64,000 nt of DNA from Pseudomonadales bacterium (lineage in GTDB: Bacteria; Pseudomonadota; Gammaproteobacteria; Pseudomonadales; Azotimanducaceae). Of the stretch, positions 31,822-42,103 are shown piece after piece. Numbering within the stretch: position 1 is the first letter of the stretch; each line of letters starts with the position of its first letter. The stretch is from the NCBI GenBank assembly GCA_017642855.1, contig JAEPOO010000002.1, positions 62,001-126,000 on the forward strand. Reading direction: 5' to 3'. Under the pieces are notes generated by a model that saw only the letters and a list, made by a program, of their open reading frames with translations, had not been told where the DNA came from and made no database searches. The position numbers were made by a program, and so were the translations under genes.

Positions 31822-33174
31822 CTAGTAGTAGTCGTCATAACCAACGGCCAGGTCCTCAAACTTGGTGAACTGACCAACGAACGCCAGTTTCTTTCTACCA
31901 ATGGGGCCGTTCCTTTGTTTCAAAATAATAATTTCGGCAATGCCTTTCTCAGCGTCCTCGTGATACACCTCGTCACGATAAACCGCCATGATCACATCAG
32001 CGTCCTGCTCAATCGCACCGGACTCACGAAGATCCGACATGATCGGCCGCTTGTCGGGCCGCTGCTCCAATGAGCGATTGAGCTGAGAGCCAGCTATCAG
32101 CGGACAGTCAAACTCTTTCGCAATACCTTTTAACGAGCGAGAGATTTCAGAGATTTCACCGGCCCGGTTTTCAATCGTTCCAGAAACCTGCATCAACTGC
32201 AGATAATCAATGACAATCAACCCCAGATTGCCAAACTCGCGGGCCACTCTCCGTGCACGAGATCGTATCTCATTGGGCGTAAGCGCCGGCGTGTCATCAA
32301 TCAGAAGCGGCTTATCGTTGAGCAGCGTGACCGCAGAAGTCAATCTCGGCCAATCATCATCACCCAGTTGACCGGTTCGTATTTTGCTCTGATCGATTCG
32401 ACCCAGAGACGACAACATCCTGAGGATCAGCGAGTCGCTGGGCATTTCTAATGAGAACACCAGGACAGGTGCACCGCCGGATATCACCGCGCTTTCAGCG
32501 ATGTTCATCATGAACGCGGTTTTACCCATGGAGGGGCGGCCCGCTACGATGATCAGATCCGAGGGTTGGAGTCCCGAGGTAATTTCATCGAGATCACGAA
32601 AGCCGGTGCTCAAGCCGGTTAATGCACCTTTGGTTTGGTACAGGAGATCTATTCGCTCCACTGCTTTTGTGAGCAGCGGTCTGACAGATTCCGGTCCACC
32701 TGTGCTGGGACGATCATCACTGATCTTGAAGACCTTCGATTCGGCTTCATCAATGAGCGTGGCGCTGTCTCGCCCGTCAGGGTTAAAACCACTGTCGGCG
32801 ATCTCATGAGCTACCGAAATCAGGTTTCGGACTGTCGATCGCTCACACACAATTTCCGCATAGGCACGAATGTTCGATGCGGTTGGTGTGGAACTGGCCA
32901 GGTCAGAGATATAGGCGAGGCCACCCACGTTCTCCAGTTCGCCAACGTCTTCGAGGGCCTCTGAAATCGTGATGATATCGAGGGGTTTGTTCCGCTCCAC
33001 CAGATCCGCCATGCAGCGGAAAATGATTCGGTGATCGGAACGGTAAAAATCTTCAGCAGAGACAGCGCTGCAGATCGTGTCCCAGGCATTATCGTCAAGC
33101 ATCAGCCCCCCAAGAACCGATCGCTCGGCTTCAATAGAGTGAGGCGGAACCTTTAAGGGGCTGACGTCATCCAA
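31822..33174 (-). CDS. dnaB: Replicative DNA helicase
   Basis: A 450-residue hexameric helicase. N-terminal DnaG-interacting domain about 8-115, then a linker and RecA-like motor with Walker A GRPSMGKT (212-219), a Walker B region LGLIVIDYLQLM, and the DLRESGAIEQDADV motif. The start is TTG 33174, because a stop codon lies ten codons upstream and no ATG or GTG is in frame; the N-terminus is therefore shorter than in E. coli, with LKVPPHSIEAERS reached at residue 7. 45 bases after rplI. Confidence 0.95.
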   Translation of the reverse strand: MDDVSPLKVPPHSIEAERSVLGGLMLDDNAWDTICSAVSAEDFYRSDHRIIFRCMADLVERNKPLDIITISEALEDVGELENVGGLAYISDLASSTPTASNIRAYAEIVCERSTVRNLISVAHEIADSGFNPDGRDSATLIDEAESKVFKISDDRPSTGGPESVRPLLTKAVERIDLLYQTKGALTGLSTGFRDLDEITSGLQPSDLIIVAGRPSMGKTAFMMNIAESAVISGGAPVLVFSLEMPSDSLILRMLSSLGRIDQSKIRTGQLGDDDWPRLTSAVTLLNDKPLLIDDTPALTPNEIRSRARRVAREFGNLGLIVIDYLQLMQVSGTIENRAGEISEISRSLKGIAKEFDCPLIAGSQLNRSLEQRPDKRPIMSDLRESGAIEQDADVIMAVYRDEVYHEDAEKGIAEIIILKQRNGPIGRKKLAFVGQFTKFEDLAVGYDDYY

Positions 33175-33219
33175 CAGGTGTCTCTGAGCGGGTGGGTTGT
33201 TACAGGGAAACCTAAATTA

Positions 33220-33669
33220 TCAGGCTTCTGCCACAACCGCCAGCTTGAGGGTGGCATCCACTTCAGGATGCAGGTGAACATCAACTTCGAATTCACCCAG
33301 TTCGCGAATCGGGCCCTCCGGCAGACGAACTTCACTCTTCTCAACAGCAACACCTTTGGCTTCACAGGCATCTGCAATATCGCGAACGCCGATTGAGCCG
33401 AACAGTTTGCCTTCTTCACCCGCCTTCGTCGCGATGGTGATGGACAGCCCGTTAACTTTCTCAGCTCTGGCCTGCGCTTCATCCAGCTTCTCAACCGCAG
33501 CTTTCTCAAGCTCAGCTCGACGCTCTTCGAACACGGCTACGTTTTCCGCAGTTGCAGGAACAGCTTTTTTCTGAGGAATCAGGAAATTTCGACCGAAGCC
33601 TGACTTGACCGTAACCTTGTCACCAAGGTCACCAAGGTTAGCGACGGACTCAAGCAGTATGACTTCCAT
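33220..33669 (-). CDS. rplI: 50S ribosomal protein bL9
   Basis: 149 residues, standard length. N-terminal 23S-binding domain [17 protein letters not shown] and [13 protein letters not shown], a long connecting helix (about 45-75), and C-terminal domain ending [17 protein letters not shown]. Three bases after the membrane-protein gene. Confidence 0.97.
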   Translation of the reverse strand: MEVILLESVANLGDLGDKVTVKSGFGRNFLIPQKKAVPATAENVAVFEERRAELEKAAVEKLDEAQARAEKVNGLSITIATKAGEEGKLFGSIGVRDIADACEAKGVAVEKSEVRLPEGPIRELGEFEVDVHLHPEVDATLKLAVVAEA

Positions 33670-33672
33670 GGT

Positions 33673-34521
33673 TTAGTCCTTTTGAATCGTTTGTATTCGG
33701 TTTCTGATATTGAACCAGCTATCCATCAACGCTACGGAAGCGAGGAATGGATAAATCAGCTGAAACAGCAACGCCAAGCTTATGTAAAAGCCGGCAAGCC
33801 AATTACCAGACATTTCTTTTGTCTTCACCACCCAGTGAGTGAGGCCAATGGCAGCAAACACGAGGGGTACGGTCAGCAGCGGCAGCCACCGACCTAATGC
33901 TTCGTTAAACAGGTAGCAAACCAGCATGGCCGCAACGAGACAGCTGCTCACCACAGGAGACAGGCGCAACGCACGAAACTCTTTGCCAAACCCATCCGGG
34001 TTATAAAGCGCGCTCTGGCACCAGCGGGCAACGATCAACATCACCACCATCGCAAACGCCTGACCCAAGGCGAAAAAACCAAGCGATATGGTCTGCGCCT
34101 GCTCCGGCGCCATGACAAGACTGCTGTCGATTTGCGCCAGGATTTCAACGTAAAAAGCCGCAAATCTTTCCAGAATCGCTGCTGCGCCGATCTCAAAAAT
34201 AAAGGCACCGATCGCGGCGAGGCATACTGCTGCGATAAGCACCAGTTCCCAGGAAAGGGTCTGCCTGAGCAGTACTGCCATCAGGAAGGTTCCCACCATC
34301 GCAATCATCGGAGACGGATCGCCCACGAAGTACATGGCAACGCCGACCGGCAAAAGCGCCCACACCAAAACTATCGCACCAGCGGAGGTACCCAAACGCA
34401 AAGAGACCAGCGCAACAATCACTGTCGTCAACCAACCCATCAGGGGCAGGATGGCGGCCAGCATGCTGGTTCCAATCGCGTGCCATCGGCTACGCATCGC
34501 AAATTCGGCTATCGCTCGCAT
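33673..34521 (-). CDS. Multi-pass membrane protein between rpsR and rplI (DUF2232-like)
   Basis: A 282-residue hydrophobic protein with about seven or eight membrane segments and no charged catalytic motif. A membrane protein of this kind lies at the same place, between rpsR and rplI, in Pseudomonas and relatives; function is unknown. It reads MRAIAEFAMRSRWHAIGTSM at the start and ends with a basic tail (NIRNRIQTIQKD). Co-transcription with ribosomal protein genes follows from the tight spacing (28 bases before, three after). Confidence 0.75.
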   Translation of the reverse strand: MRAIAEFAMRSRWHAIGTSMLAAILPLMGWLTTVIVALVSLRLGTSAGAIVLVWALLPVGVAMYFVGDPSPMIAMVGTFLMAVLLRQTLSWELVLIAAVCLAAIGAFIFEIGAAAILERFAAFYVEILAQIDSSLVMAPEQAQTISLGFFALGQAFAMVVMLIVARWCQSALYNPDGFGKEFRALRLSPVVSSCLVAAMLVCYLFNEALGRWLPLLTVPLVFAAIGLTHWVVKTKEMSGNWLAGFYISLALLFQLIYPFLASVALMDSWFNIRNRIQTIQKD

Positions 34522-34549
34522 CGGCTTACGCCCAGAAATTCAACAAGTG

Positions 34550-34777
34550 TTAGTTGTGAGAATCTGTGTAAGGAAGCAGCGCAAGGTAACGGGCACGCTT
34601 AATCGCCTTGGCCAGCTGACGCTGGTACTTGGCTTTTGTACCAGTGATGCGTGAGGGCACGATCTTTCCGGTTTCGGAGATGTAGGCCTTCAGCAGTTCG
34701 ATATCCTTGTAATCGATCTCTGTAATTCCTTCAGCCGTGAAACGGCAATACTTACGTCGTCGGTAAAATCTGGACAT
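34550..34777 (-). CDS. rpsR: 30S ribosomal protein bS18
   Basis: 75 residues, standard length. The sequence runs [20 protein letters not shown], then [20 protein letters not shown], the rRNA-binding core, and LLPYTDSH. It forms a pair with S6, whose gene is four bases upstream. Confidence 0.97.
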   Translation of the reverse strand: MSRFYRRRKYCRFTAEGITEIDYKDIELLKAYISETGKIVPSRITGTKAKYQRQLAKAIKRARYLALLPYTDSHN

Positions 34778-34781
34778 GGTG

Positions 34782-35219
34782 TTACTCCTCTACCACTTCA
34801 GCTTCTTTCTTTTCAGCTGAAGAATCATCGTTAGATTCAGTCTGCTCTGCACGTGCCTGAGCAACTGCTTCATCACGCTCTTTCTTCTCTTTGCTTTCGC
34901 GTTCGAGTTTCATCAGCGGAGATTCTTCAGTCTGAGGCTTCTTGCGCTTCATCACGATGTTGCGCAGTACAGCGTCGTTAAACTTGAATGCCGTTGTCAT
35001 TTCTTCCAGCACATCCTGCTCACACTCCACGTTCAGCAGCACGTAGTGCGCCTTGTGGATCTTGTTGATGGGATAGGCCAACTGACGACGGCCCCAGTCT
35101 TCGCTGCGATGGATCACACCGCCGCCCTGGGAAATCAGGTTGGAGTAACGTTCAATCATTCCGGGCACCTGTTCTGATTGATCAGGGTGCACCAGAAACA
35201 CTATTTCATAATGTCTCAT
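34782..35219 (-). CDS. rpsF: 30S ribosomal protein bS6
   Basis: 145 residues. The core is [15 protein letters not shown] to about residue 100 (ending NIVMKRKK), followed by a charged tail of about 45 residues rich in E, K and Q, ending EVVEE. Such tails are where RimK adds glutamates in E. coli; rimK is not in view. Start ATG 35219 is supported by GAGAGGAG upstream and family alignment; the longer frame from 35333 is discarded. Confidence 0.97.
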   Translation of the reverse strand: MRHYEIVFLVHPDQSEQVPGMIERYSNLISQGGGVIHRSEDWGRRQLAYPINKIHKAHYVLLNVECEQDVLEEMTTAFKFNDAVLRNIVMKRKKPQTEESPLMKLERESKEKKERDEAVAQARAEQTESNDDSSAEKKEAEVVEE

Positions 35220-35298
35220 CGAGGCTCCTCTCGGGTTAATGCCTCCCGTCAGTTGTTCGGTATTGAACGCTCTGCGGTGAAGCAAGGAGAAATTAAGG
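35220..35298 (-). promoter_or_regulatory. rpsF mRNA leader, possible S6:S18 autoregulatory site
   Basis: The predicted leader is about 79 bases and can form a small hairpin CCG AACAACTGA CGG, followed by GGAGG and CCCGAGAGGAG before the ATG. In many bacteria the S6:S18 complex represses its own message through a leader element with a conserved CCG. The match here is only to that general pattern. Confidence 0.3.
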
Positions 35299-35304
35299 AC
35301 GCGC

Positions 35305-35333
35305 ATTCTAGGCATTCTGTCGGGCAGTTGCAA
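35305..35333 (-). promoter_or_regulatory. Sigma70-type promoter of the rpsF operon
   Basis: On the minus strand TTGCAA (35333-35328), a 17-base spacer, and TAGAAT (35310-35305) face rpsF. The -10 box matches five of six and the -35 four of six. It should drive rpsF-rpsR-membrane protein-rplI and perhaps dnaB. Confidence 0.55.
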
Positions 35334-35359
35334 CTGGCTTGGAACCGCTCTTTAGCCCC

Positions 35360-35448
35360 GGGAAACCCGTCTCGGTACCGCTGTGAATACATCCCTGTAC
35401 ACTGCCTTTCGGGCCTCCCGCCCTCCAGTCTGCCGCGACGGGTTACCC
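35360..35448. repeat. Palindromic intergenic element (REP/BIME-like) between rlmB and rpsF
   Basis: Two arms, 35360-35377 and 35431-35448, are inverted copies with 15 of 18 bases matching. They enclose a 53-base centre that contains gtgaatacatccctgta at 35383-35399. I recall this centre from dispersed repeats in marine gammaproteobacterial genomes, but cannot check it here. No second copy was found in the window. It could fold as a long hairpin and end or protect rlmB transcripts. Confidence 0.55.
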
Positions 35449-35461
35449 GAGCTAAATCGCT

Positions 35462-36172
35462 TCAAGTCCGCTGTTTATGCGCTTCGTACAGGCAAATACC
35501 GGTCGCGACGGACACATTCAGGCTCAATTCCGGGCCGCTGGTGGGGATTTCCGCCAGAAAATCACACTTTTCGCGCACTCTTTGGCGGATACCCGAATCT
35601 TCCGCCCCCATCACCAATGCCATCGGCCCCTTGAGATCAACATCAGAAAGCGCCTGTTCTGCGCCCAGGACGGCGCCCACAACCCAGACGTTGTCTTTTT
35701 TCAAGGCATCGAGACAACGAGACAGATTCACCACCTGATAGATGGGCACCAGACTCGCCGCACCACTGGCGGTTTTAATGGCCGCATCGTTAAGCGGGGC
35801 GGAGTTGTCTTTGGGCACAATAACGCCTGAGACACCGAAAGACGCCGCCGACCTGAGACAGGCACCAAAATTTCTGGGGTCGGTAATGCCGTCGAGTATC
35901 AGGTAGAGCGGGTGATCAGTTGCCTGGGTGCTCTGCTTCAACGCCTGCTCAGAGCGGAACGCTGGCACACGAATCTCAAGTGCGACGCCCTGATCAGCGA
36001 CGTTACCGCCGGAGGCAACTTCCTCTCGGACCACATCGCATCCCTTGGTTCGCGCCAATTCGATTAGGTTCTCCTGACGCTGGTTAAGCTTGCCCTCTCG
36101 CACGATCAGTCGCATGCCCTGACCGGCGGCGAGCGCCATTTGAACCGCATGAATTCCAAAGATCTTGCTCAT
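35462..36172 (-). CDS. rlmB: 23S rRNA 2'-O-ribose methyltransferase RlmB (G2251)
   Basis: A 236-residue SPOUT methyltransferase. N-terminal substrate domain (about 1-75, start MSKIFGIHAVQMAL), then motif 1 TDPRNFGACLRSAASFG, motif 2 VMGAEDSGI, and motif 3 SLNVSVATGICLYEA, which form the SAM knot. It overlaps the rnr stop by four bases, the usual rnr-rlmB pair. Confidence 0.95.
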   Translation of the reverse strand: MSKIFGIHAVQMALAAGQGMRLIVREGKLNQRQENLIELARTKGCDVVREEVASGGNVADQGVALEIRVPAFRSEQALKQSTQATDHPLYLILDGITDPRNFGACLRSAASFGVSGVIVPKDNSAPLNDAAIKTASGAASLVPIYQVVNLSRCLDALKKDNVWVVGAVLGAEQALSDVDLKGPMALVMGAEDSGIRQRVREKCDFLAEIPTSGPELSLNVSVATGICLYEAHKQRT

Positions 36173-38460
36173 CGTTTTTTCTTCCGCCTTCCCTTTTTCT
36201 TGGAAGCAGCACCACGATGCCTGTTTTGAGACTTCCTGAAACCTTCCTTCTTCCGCTTGTCTCGGCTTTTACTTTTCCTCAAACGCCGAATCGGGCTGTG
36301 CGTCAGCAACTCAAGATCAACCTTGCGCTCGTCAACGTCGACGCTCGCTACCTGAACTGAAACTAGGTCTCCCAACCCAAAAGCGGTGTTCGTTCGTTCA
36401 CCGACAAGAGACTGCTCGCCTGCCTCAAAGTGATAGTAGTCGCCGGTAAGCGTGCTGACGTGCACGAGACCTTCAACCAGGACGTCTTCTAGCTGCACAA
36501 AAAAGCCAAACTTGGTGACTGCCGATATGACGCCATGAAAGTCATCGCCAACACGATCACTCAGGTAATCGCACTTCACCCATTCCAGTACCTCGTAAAC
36601 TGCTTCATCAGCGCGCCGTTCGGTAAAGGAAGAATGCTCACCCTGCGTAATAACGGTCTCGGTTTCATAGGGGTAAAAGCTACCGAGCCTGGATTTGCCG
36701 AATCGCCTGACTTCTTTCACGTCGCGATCACTGTGAATCAGTGATTTGATCAGTCTATGGACCAGCAGATCCGGATATCGACGAATCGGAGACGTAAAGT
36801 GCGTGTAGTGAGAGTAACCCAGACCAAAGTGGCCCCGATTCTCTGCCTGATAAACGGCCTGCTGCATGGAGCGCAGCAGGGCAATTTGAAGGATCTGGCT
36901 GTTCTGTTTCTCCCCCAGTGCTCGGATCGCAAACTGATAGTCTTCCGCTTTGCCCTGACCAAGATCAATGCCGAAAGTCGCAAGGAACTCCTTCAGATAG
37001 GCAATCTTCTCTGCTTCTGGTTCCTCGTGCACCCGATAAAGTCCCGGAAGCCCCGACTTGGAAACCAGCCTTGCTGCACAAACGTTCGCGCAGAGCATGC
37101 ACTCTTCAATCAACCTGTGAGCAAAATTGCGTTGAATCAGGCCAACCGCCGCGACGCGACCGGCGTCATCAAATTCAAAGCCGACCTCCCTGGTATCAAA
37201 ATCCAGAGCACCACGATCGCCGCGGCCATCAATCAATGTCTTCGCCAGAGAAACGAGATTTGAAAGGGATTCCTTATGTCTTGGAAACTCAGCCTGCTCA
37301 ATCCACTCACCCACGGTGGTATAGGTGAGCCGCTCCTTGGAATGAATCACTCCCTCATAAAACTGGTAGCTGCCGATTCGGCCCTGATCAGACAATGTCA
37401 TCTCGCAGACCATCACCAGTCGATCGACTTCCGGGTTAAGCGAACAGAGACCGTTGCTCAGTTTTTCCGGCAACATGGGCACGACATACTGAGGGAAGTA
37501 AACCGACGTACCTCGCTTGTATGCTTCCTGATCCAGATCGGAACCAGGCTTCACGTAATTGGCGACATCTGCAATTGCGACAAACAGGCGGTAACCACCT
37601 CTTCGTTTTTCGCAGTAAACCGCGTCATCGAAGTCTCTCGCATCTGCACCATCGATTGTGACGAAGTCCAATTCACGCAAATCTTCACGTTGTCTTTTCG
37701 CATGAGGTTTTACTTCGAAAGGCAGCGCGTCTACTTCAGCAATCACATCGTCGGGAAACTCGAACGGAATATCGTGATTCCTCAGTGCAATTTCCACCTC
37801 CATGTCCGGGGTTAGATGCTCACCCAGAACACTGACGATATTGACCGTTGCCAGACCATGCAGGTGCGGCTGTTCAACAATCTCAGCAACAACGATCTGA
37901 CCCTCGCTGACCTCAGGCGTCGGATTCTCAATCAGGATTTCGTGATCGATACGCTTATTGAGCGACTCCAACAAGGCAATGCGATTCTCAAAGTAAACGC
38001 GTCCCACAAGTTCCGTGGTATTGCGTGCCAGAACGTCAACTATCTCTCCTTCATCACGCCCACGCCGATCGCGACCACGAACCCGAACCATGGCACGATC
38101 ACCATGAAACACCGCTCTCATCTGTCGATGAGTCAGAAATATATCTTCCCGATCGTCATCACAGATCAAGAAACCATAGCCATCCGGATGAGCCGATATC
38201 TGGCCGGCAAACATTTCCAGTCGACCGGCTATGGCATATACATTTCGACGGTCTCCAACAATCTGTCCATCCCTGACCATTGCGCGAAGACGAAGCTTTA
38301 GCGACTCTCGGTCTCGGCGGTTTTCGATACCTATTTCTTTAGCCAGACGCTTAAAAGACACCGGTTCCGCAATTTCCTGCATGCGCGTCAGAATCGCCTC
38401 CCTGCTGGCGATGGGATGCTCATACTTTCTTTTCTCGCGTTCCCGGTTTGGATCTTTCAT
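36169..38460 (-). CDS. rnr: Ribonuclease R
   Basis: A 763-residue 3'-5' exoribonuclease that can degrade structured RNA. Order: winged-helix N-terminus, cold-shock domains (GQISAHPDGYGFLICDD), RNB catalytic domain with the aspartate set in DGADARDFDDAVYCEK, S1 domain (GVISAVTKFGFFVQLEDVLV), and a basic tail rich in K and R. Length is slightly under the E. coli enzyme (813). Divergent from tRNA-Leu. Confidence 0.95.
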   Translation of the reverse strand: MKDPNREREKRKYEHPIASREAILTRMQEIAEPVSFKRLAKEIGIENRRDRESLKLRLRAMVRDGQIVGDRRNVYAIAGRLEMFAGQISAHPDGYGFLICDDDREDIFLTHRQMRAVFHGDRAMVRVRGRDRRGRDEGEIVDVLARNTTELVGRVYFENRIALLESLNKRIDHEILIENPTPEVSEGQIVVAEIVEQPHLHGLATVNIVSVLGEHLTPDMEVEIALRNHDIPFEFPDDVIAEVDALPFEVKPHAKRQREDLRELDFVTIDGADARDFDDAVYCEKRRGGYRLFVAIADVANYVKPGSDLDQEAYKRGTSVYFPQYVVPMLPEKLSNGLCSLNPEVDRLVMVCEMTLSDQGRIGSYQFYEGVIHSKERLTYTTVGEWIEQAEFPRHKESLSNLVSLAKTLIDGRGDRGALDFDTREVGFEFDDAGRVAAVGLIQRNFAHRLIEECMLCANVCAARLVSKSGLPGLYRVHEEPEAEKIAYLKEFLATFGIDLGQGKAEDYQFAIRALGEKQNSQILQIALLRSMQQAVYQAENRGHFGLGYSHYTHFTSPIRRYPDLLVHRLIKSLIHSDRDVKEVRRFGKSRLGSFYPYETETVITQGEHSSFTERRADEAVYEVLEWVKCDYLSDRVGDDFHGVISAVTKFGFFVQLEDVLVEGLVHVSTLTGDYYHFEAGEQSLVGERTNTAFGLGDLVSVQVASVDVDERKVDLELLTHSPIRRLRKSKSRDKRKKEGFRKSQNRHRGAASKKKGRRKKKR

Positions 38461-38485
38461 GGAAAAGCTTCAGCTTCAAATAGGT

Positions 38486-38514
38486 TTGACATGCACAGGT
38501 GCTAATTGTAACCT
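38486..38514 (+). promoter_or_regulatory. Promoter of tRNA-Leu
   Basis: A perfect -35 TTGACA (38486-38491), a 17-base spacer, and TAACCT (38509-38514) precede a GC-rich discriminator (gcgcga), typical of stable-RNA promoters under growth-rate control. Start of transcription near 38521, six bases before the mature tRNA. Confidence 0.6.
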
Positions 38515-38526
38515 GCGCGACCTCAT

Positions 38527-38613
38527 GCCGAGGTGGTGAAATTGGTAGACACGCTAGCTTCAGGTGCTAGTGGGGGCAACCCCGTGGAGGTTCAAGTCCT
38601 CTCCTCGGCACCA
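38527..38613 (+). tRNA. tRNA-Leu (anticodon CAG)
   Basis: An 87-base tRNA with encoded CCA. Acceptor GCCGAGG pairs with CCTCGGC, discriminator A, then CCA. The anticodon stem CTAGC/GCTAG encloses TTCAGGT, giving CAG, which reads CUG. A long variable arm (gtgggggcaaccccgt) is typical of class II leucine tRNA. T-loop is GGTTCAAGTCC. A tRNA-Leu sits at this place, between rnr and purA, in Pseudomonas too. Confidence 0.97.
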
Positions 38614-38904
38614 ACGCTAATCAGCGCCACTGTTTAGCGGCGACCTTGCACCGGAGGTTATCGCGCAAACATGAAGCCGCGATCACTGAAGTGCCAGGAG
38701 CAACCATCGCCAACACTGGAACGACGCACGCTATCCTCTTTCGCACTCCCTGATCAAGGTCAGCTGACGAGCATCCCCTGTCGCCCTGGGCGAGCCCCAT
38801 CGTCTTTTCGACTAACCGGCCCAGGTCAACTTACATTCTACACACATTTACTTGGGTCAATTTTGCTTTAATAATGTCGATCTAGTGGCAGATGGGCTTC
38901 ACGA
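38614..38904. other. Non-coding stretch between tRNA-Leu and the pilin gene
   Basis: 291 bases without a credible gene. It holds two weakly similar direct copies, 38734-38768 and 38800-38834 (23 of 35 bases the same, 66 bases start to start), each ending in AGGTCA(A/G)CT. A 66-codon open frame at 38671-38871 spans both copies but has no ribosome site and no recognisable family. The pilin promoter lies at the right end. No clear tRNA terminator with a T run was seen. Confidence 0.5.
38847..38875 (+). promoter_or_regulatory. Sigma70-type promoter of the pilin gene
   Basis: TTTACT (38847-38852), a 17-base spacer and AATAAT (38870-38875) match four and five of six consensus bases. Transcription would start near 38882 and give a leader of about 23 bases. 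No sigma54 -24/-12 site was found although major pilins often use one. Confidence 0.5.
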
Positions 38905-39348
38905 ATGATGGAAGAAAACCGGGGTTTTACACTCATCGAATTGATGATCGTCGTCGCGATCATCGGCATTCTTGCGGCGGTTGCCCTGCCCTCCTATCGT
39001 GACTACATCAAGACCGCCAATATGAGTAAGGTCCAGATGGCTTACAAAGGCGCGTTGCGCACGACCGAGTCTCGATACGTTCAGGGTTTCGTCCAGATAC
39101 AGTTAAATCAGTCCTTGACGATCCCTTCAAGCACCGCAGAGTGGATCAGCCTGTATAATCCAAATGATGCGACGGCACCTGGCGGTGGCAACGCCTTCGT
39201 CTCCGGCAGCAGCAATGCGGTGACAGGGTCAATCGGCGTTACTGCATCAGGCACCTTCCCCTCAACATCACAGGTGATTATCGAGCTGCCGGCCTACCAC
39301 AACCTAAGCGCTACAACGGTCACCGTGGTACCGCAGAGGAACCTCTAA
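38905..39348 (+). CDS. Type IV pilin-like protein
   Basis: A 147-residue prepilin. The leader MMEENRG is followed by [22 protein letters not shown], with the prepilin peptidase cut between G7 and F8 and the invariant E at mature position 5. The C-terminal part is rich in S, T and G and has no cysteine at all, so the disulfide-bounded D-region of major pilins is absent. It could be a minor pilin, a type II secretion pseudopilin or a short major pilin. No other pil or gsp gene is nearby, although a FimX homologue, which controls type IV pili, lies 18 kb downstream. It is an extra gene compared with the rnr-tRNA-purA order in Pseudomonas. ATG 38905 or 38908 may be used. Confidence 0.85.
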   Translation: MMEENRGFTLIELMIVVAIIGILAAVALPSYRDYIKTANMSKVQMAYKGALRTTESRYVQGFVQIQLNQSLTIPSSTAEWISLYNPNDATAPGGGNAFVSGSSNAVTGSIGVTASGTFPSTSQVIIELPAYHNLSATTVTVVPQRNL

Positions 39349-39351
39349 GAC

Positions 39352-41786
<2,435 letters not shown>

Positions 41787-41808
41787 CATTCCGCTCTGGT
41801 CTGGTTCG

Positions 41809-41994
41809 TCAGTTGATTAAGTACAAAAGCCCGGTTCCGAGGAGCATGCTGGTCAAACCAGCCATGCGCATGGATCTATCATCTACATCAGCCAGTCTGG
41901 CCACCATTTCTCGCCAGCGCCTGGGATACAGAAAAGGCACGATGCCCTCAATCACGAGGACCAAACACAGCGCCACACCCAGATCTTGCCACAC
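41809..41994 (-). CDS. DUF2065 (YjeT-like) small membrane protein
   Basis: A 61-residue protein with two membrane segments: about 5-22 and 46-60, with FLYPRRWREMVARLA between them. This family lies between hflC and hisZ or purA in many gammaproteobacteria. Function unknown. Confidence 0.88.
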   Translation of the reverse strand: MWQDLGVALCLVLVIEGIVPFLYPRRWREMVARLADVDDRSMRMAGLTSMLLGTGLLYLIN

Positions 41995-42021
41995 AGTTTT
42001 AACCGTTCTTAAACGCGATAA

Positions 42022-42048
42022 CCGGATAGCTGGTCAACAGCTACCCGG
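42022..42048 (-). terminator. Strong intergenic hairpin downstream of hflC
   Basis: The minus-strand RNA folds as an 11-pair stem with one G-U pair and a five-base loop (arms 42048-42038 and 42032-42022). No U run follows directly, so it may be an attenuator or an mRNA processing/stability site rather than an intrinsic terminator. Confidence 0.45.
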
Positions 42049-42103
42049 CCATCAAACGCGCAAACTAACCCGTTATTATGCGCGGGTCAATCTTGGTATT
42101 GGT

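Noticed and set aside
38671-38871. 66-codon frame between tRNA-Leu and the pilin gene
   Set aside because: No ribosome site, odd composition, and it covers the pilin promoter; kept only as a note in the gap entry.
38882-38904. Sigma54 site before the pilin (tggcag ... ttc)
   Set aside because: The GG matches but the -12 GC is not at the needed spacing; the sigma70 boxes upstream fit better.
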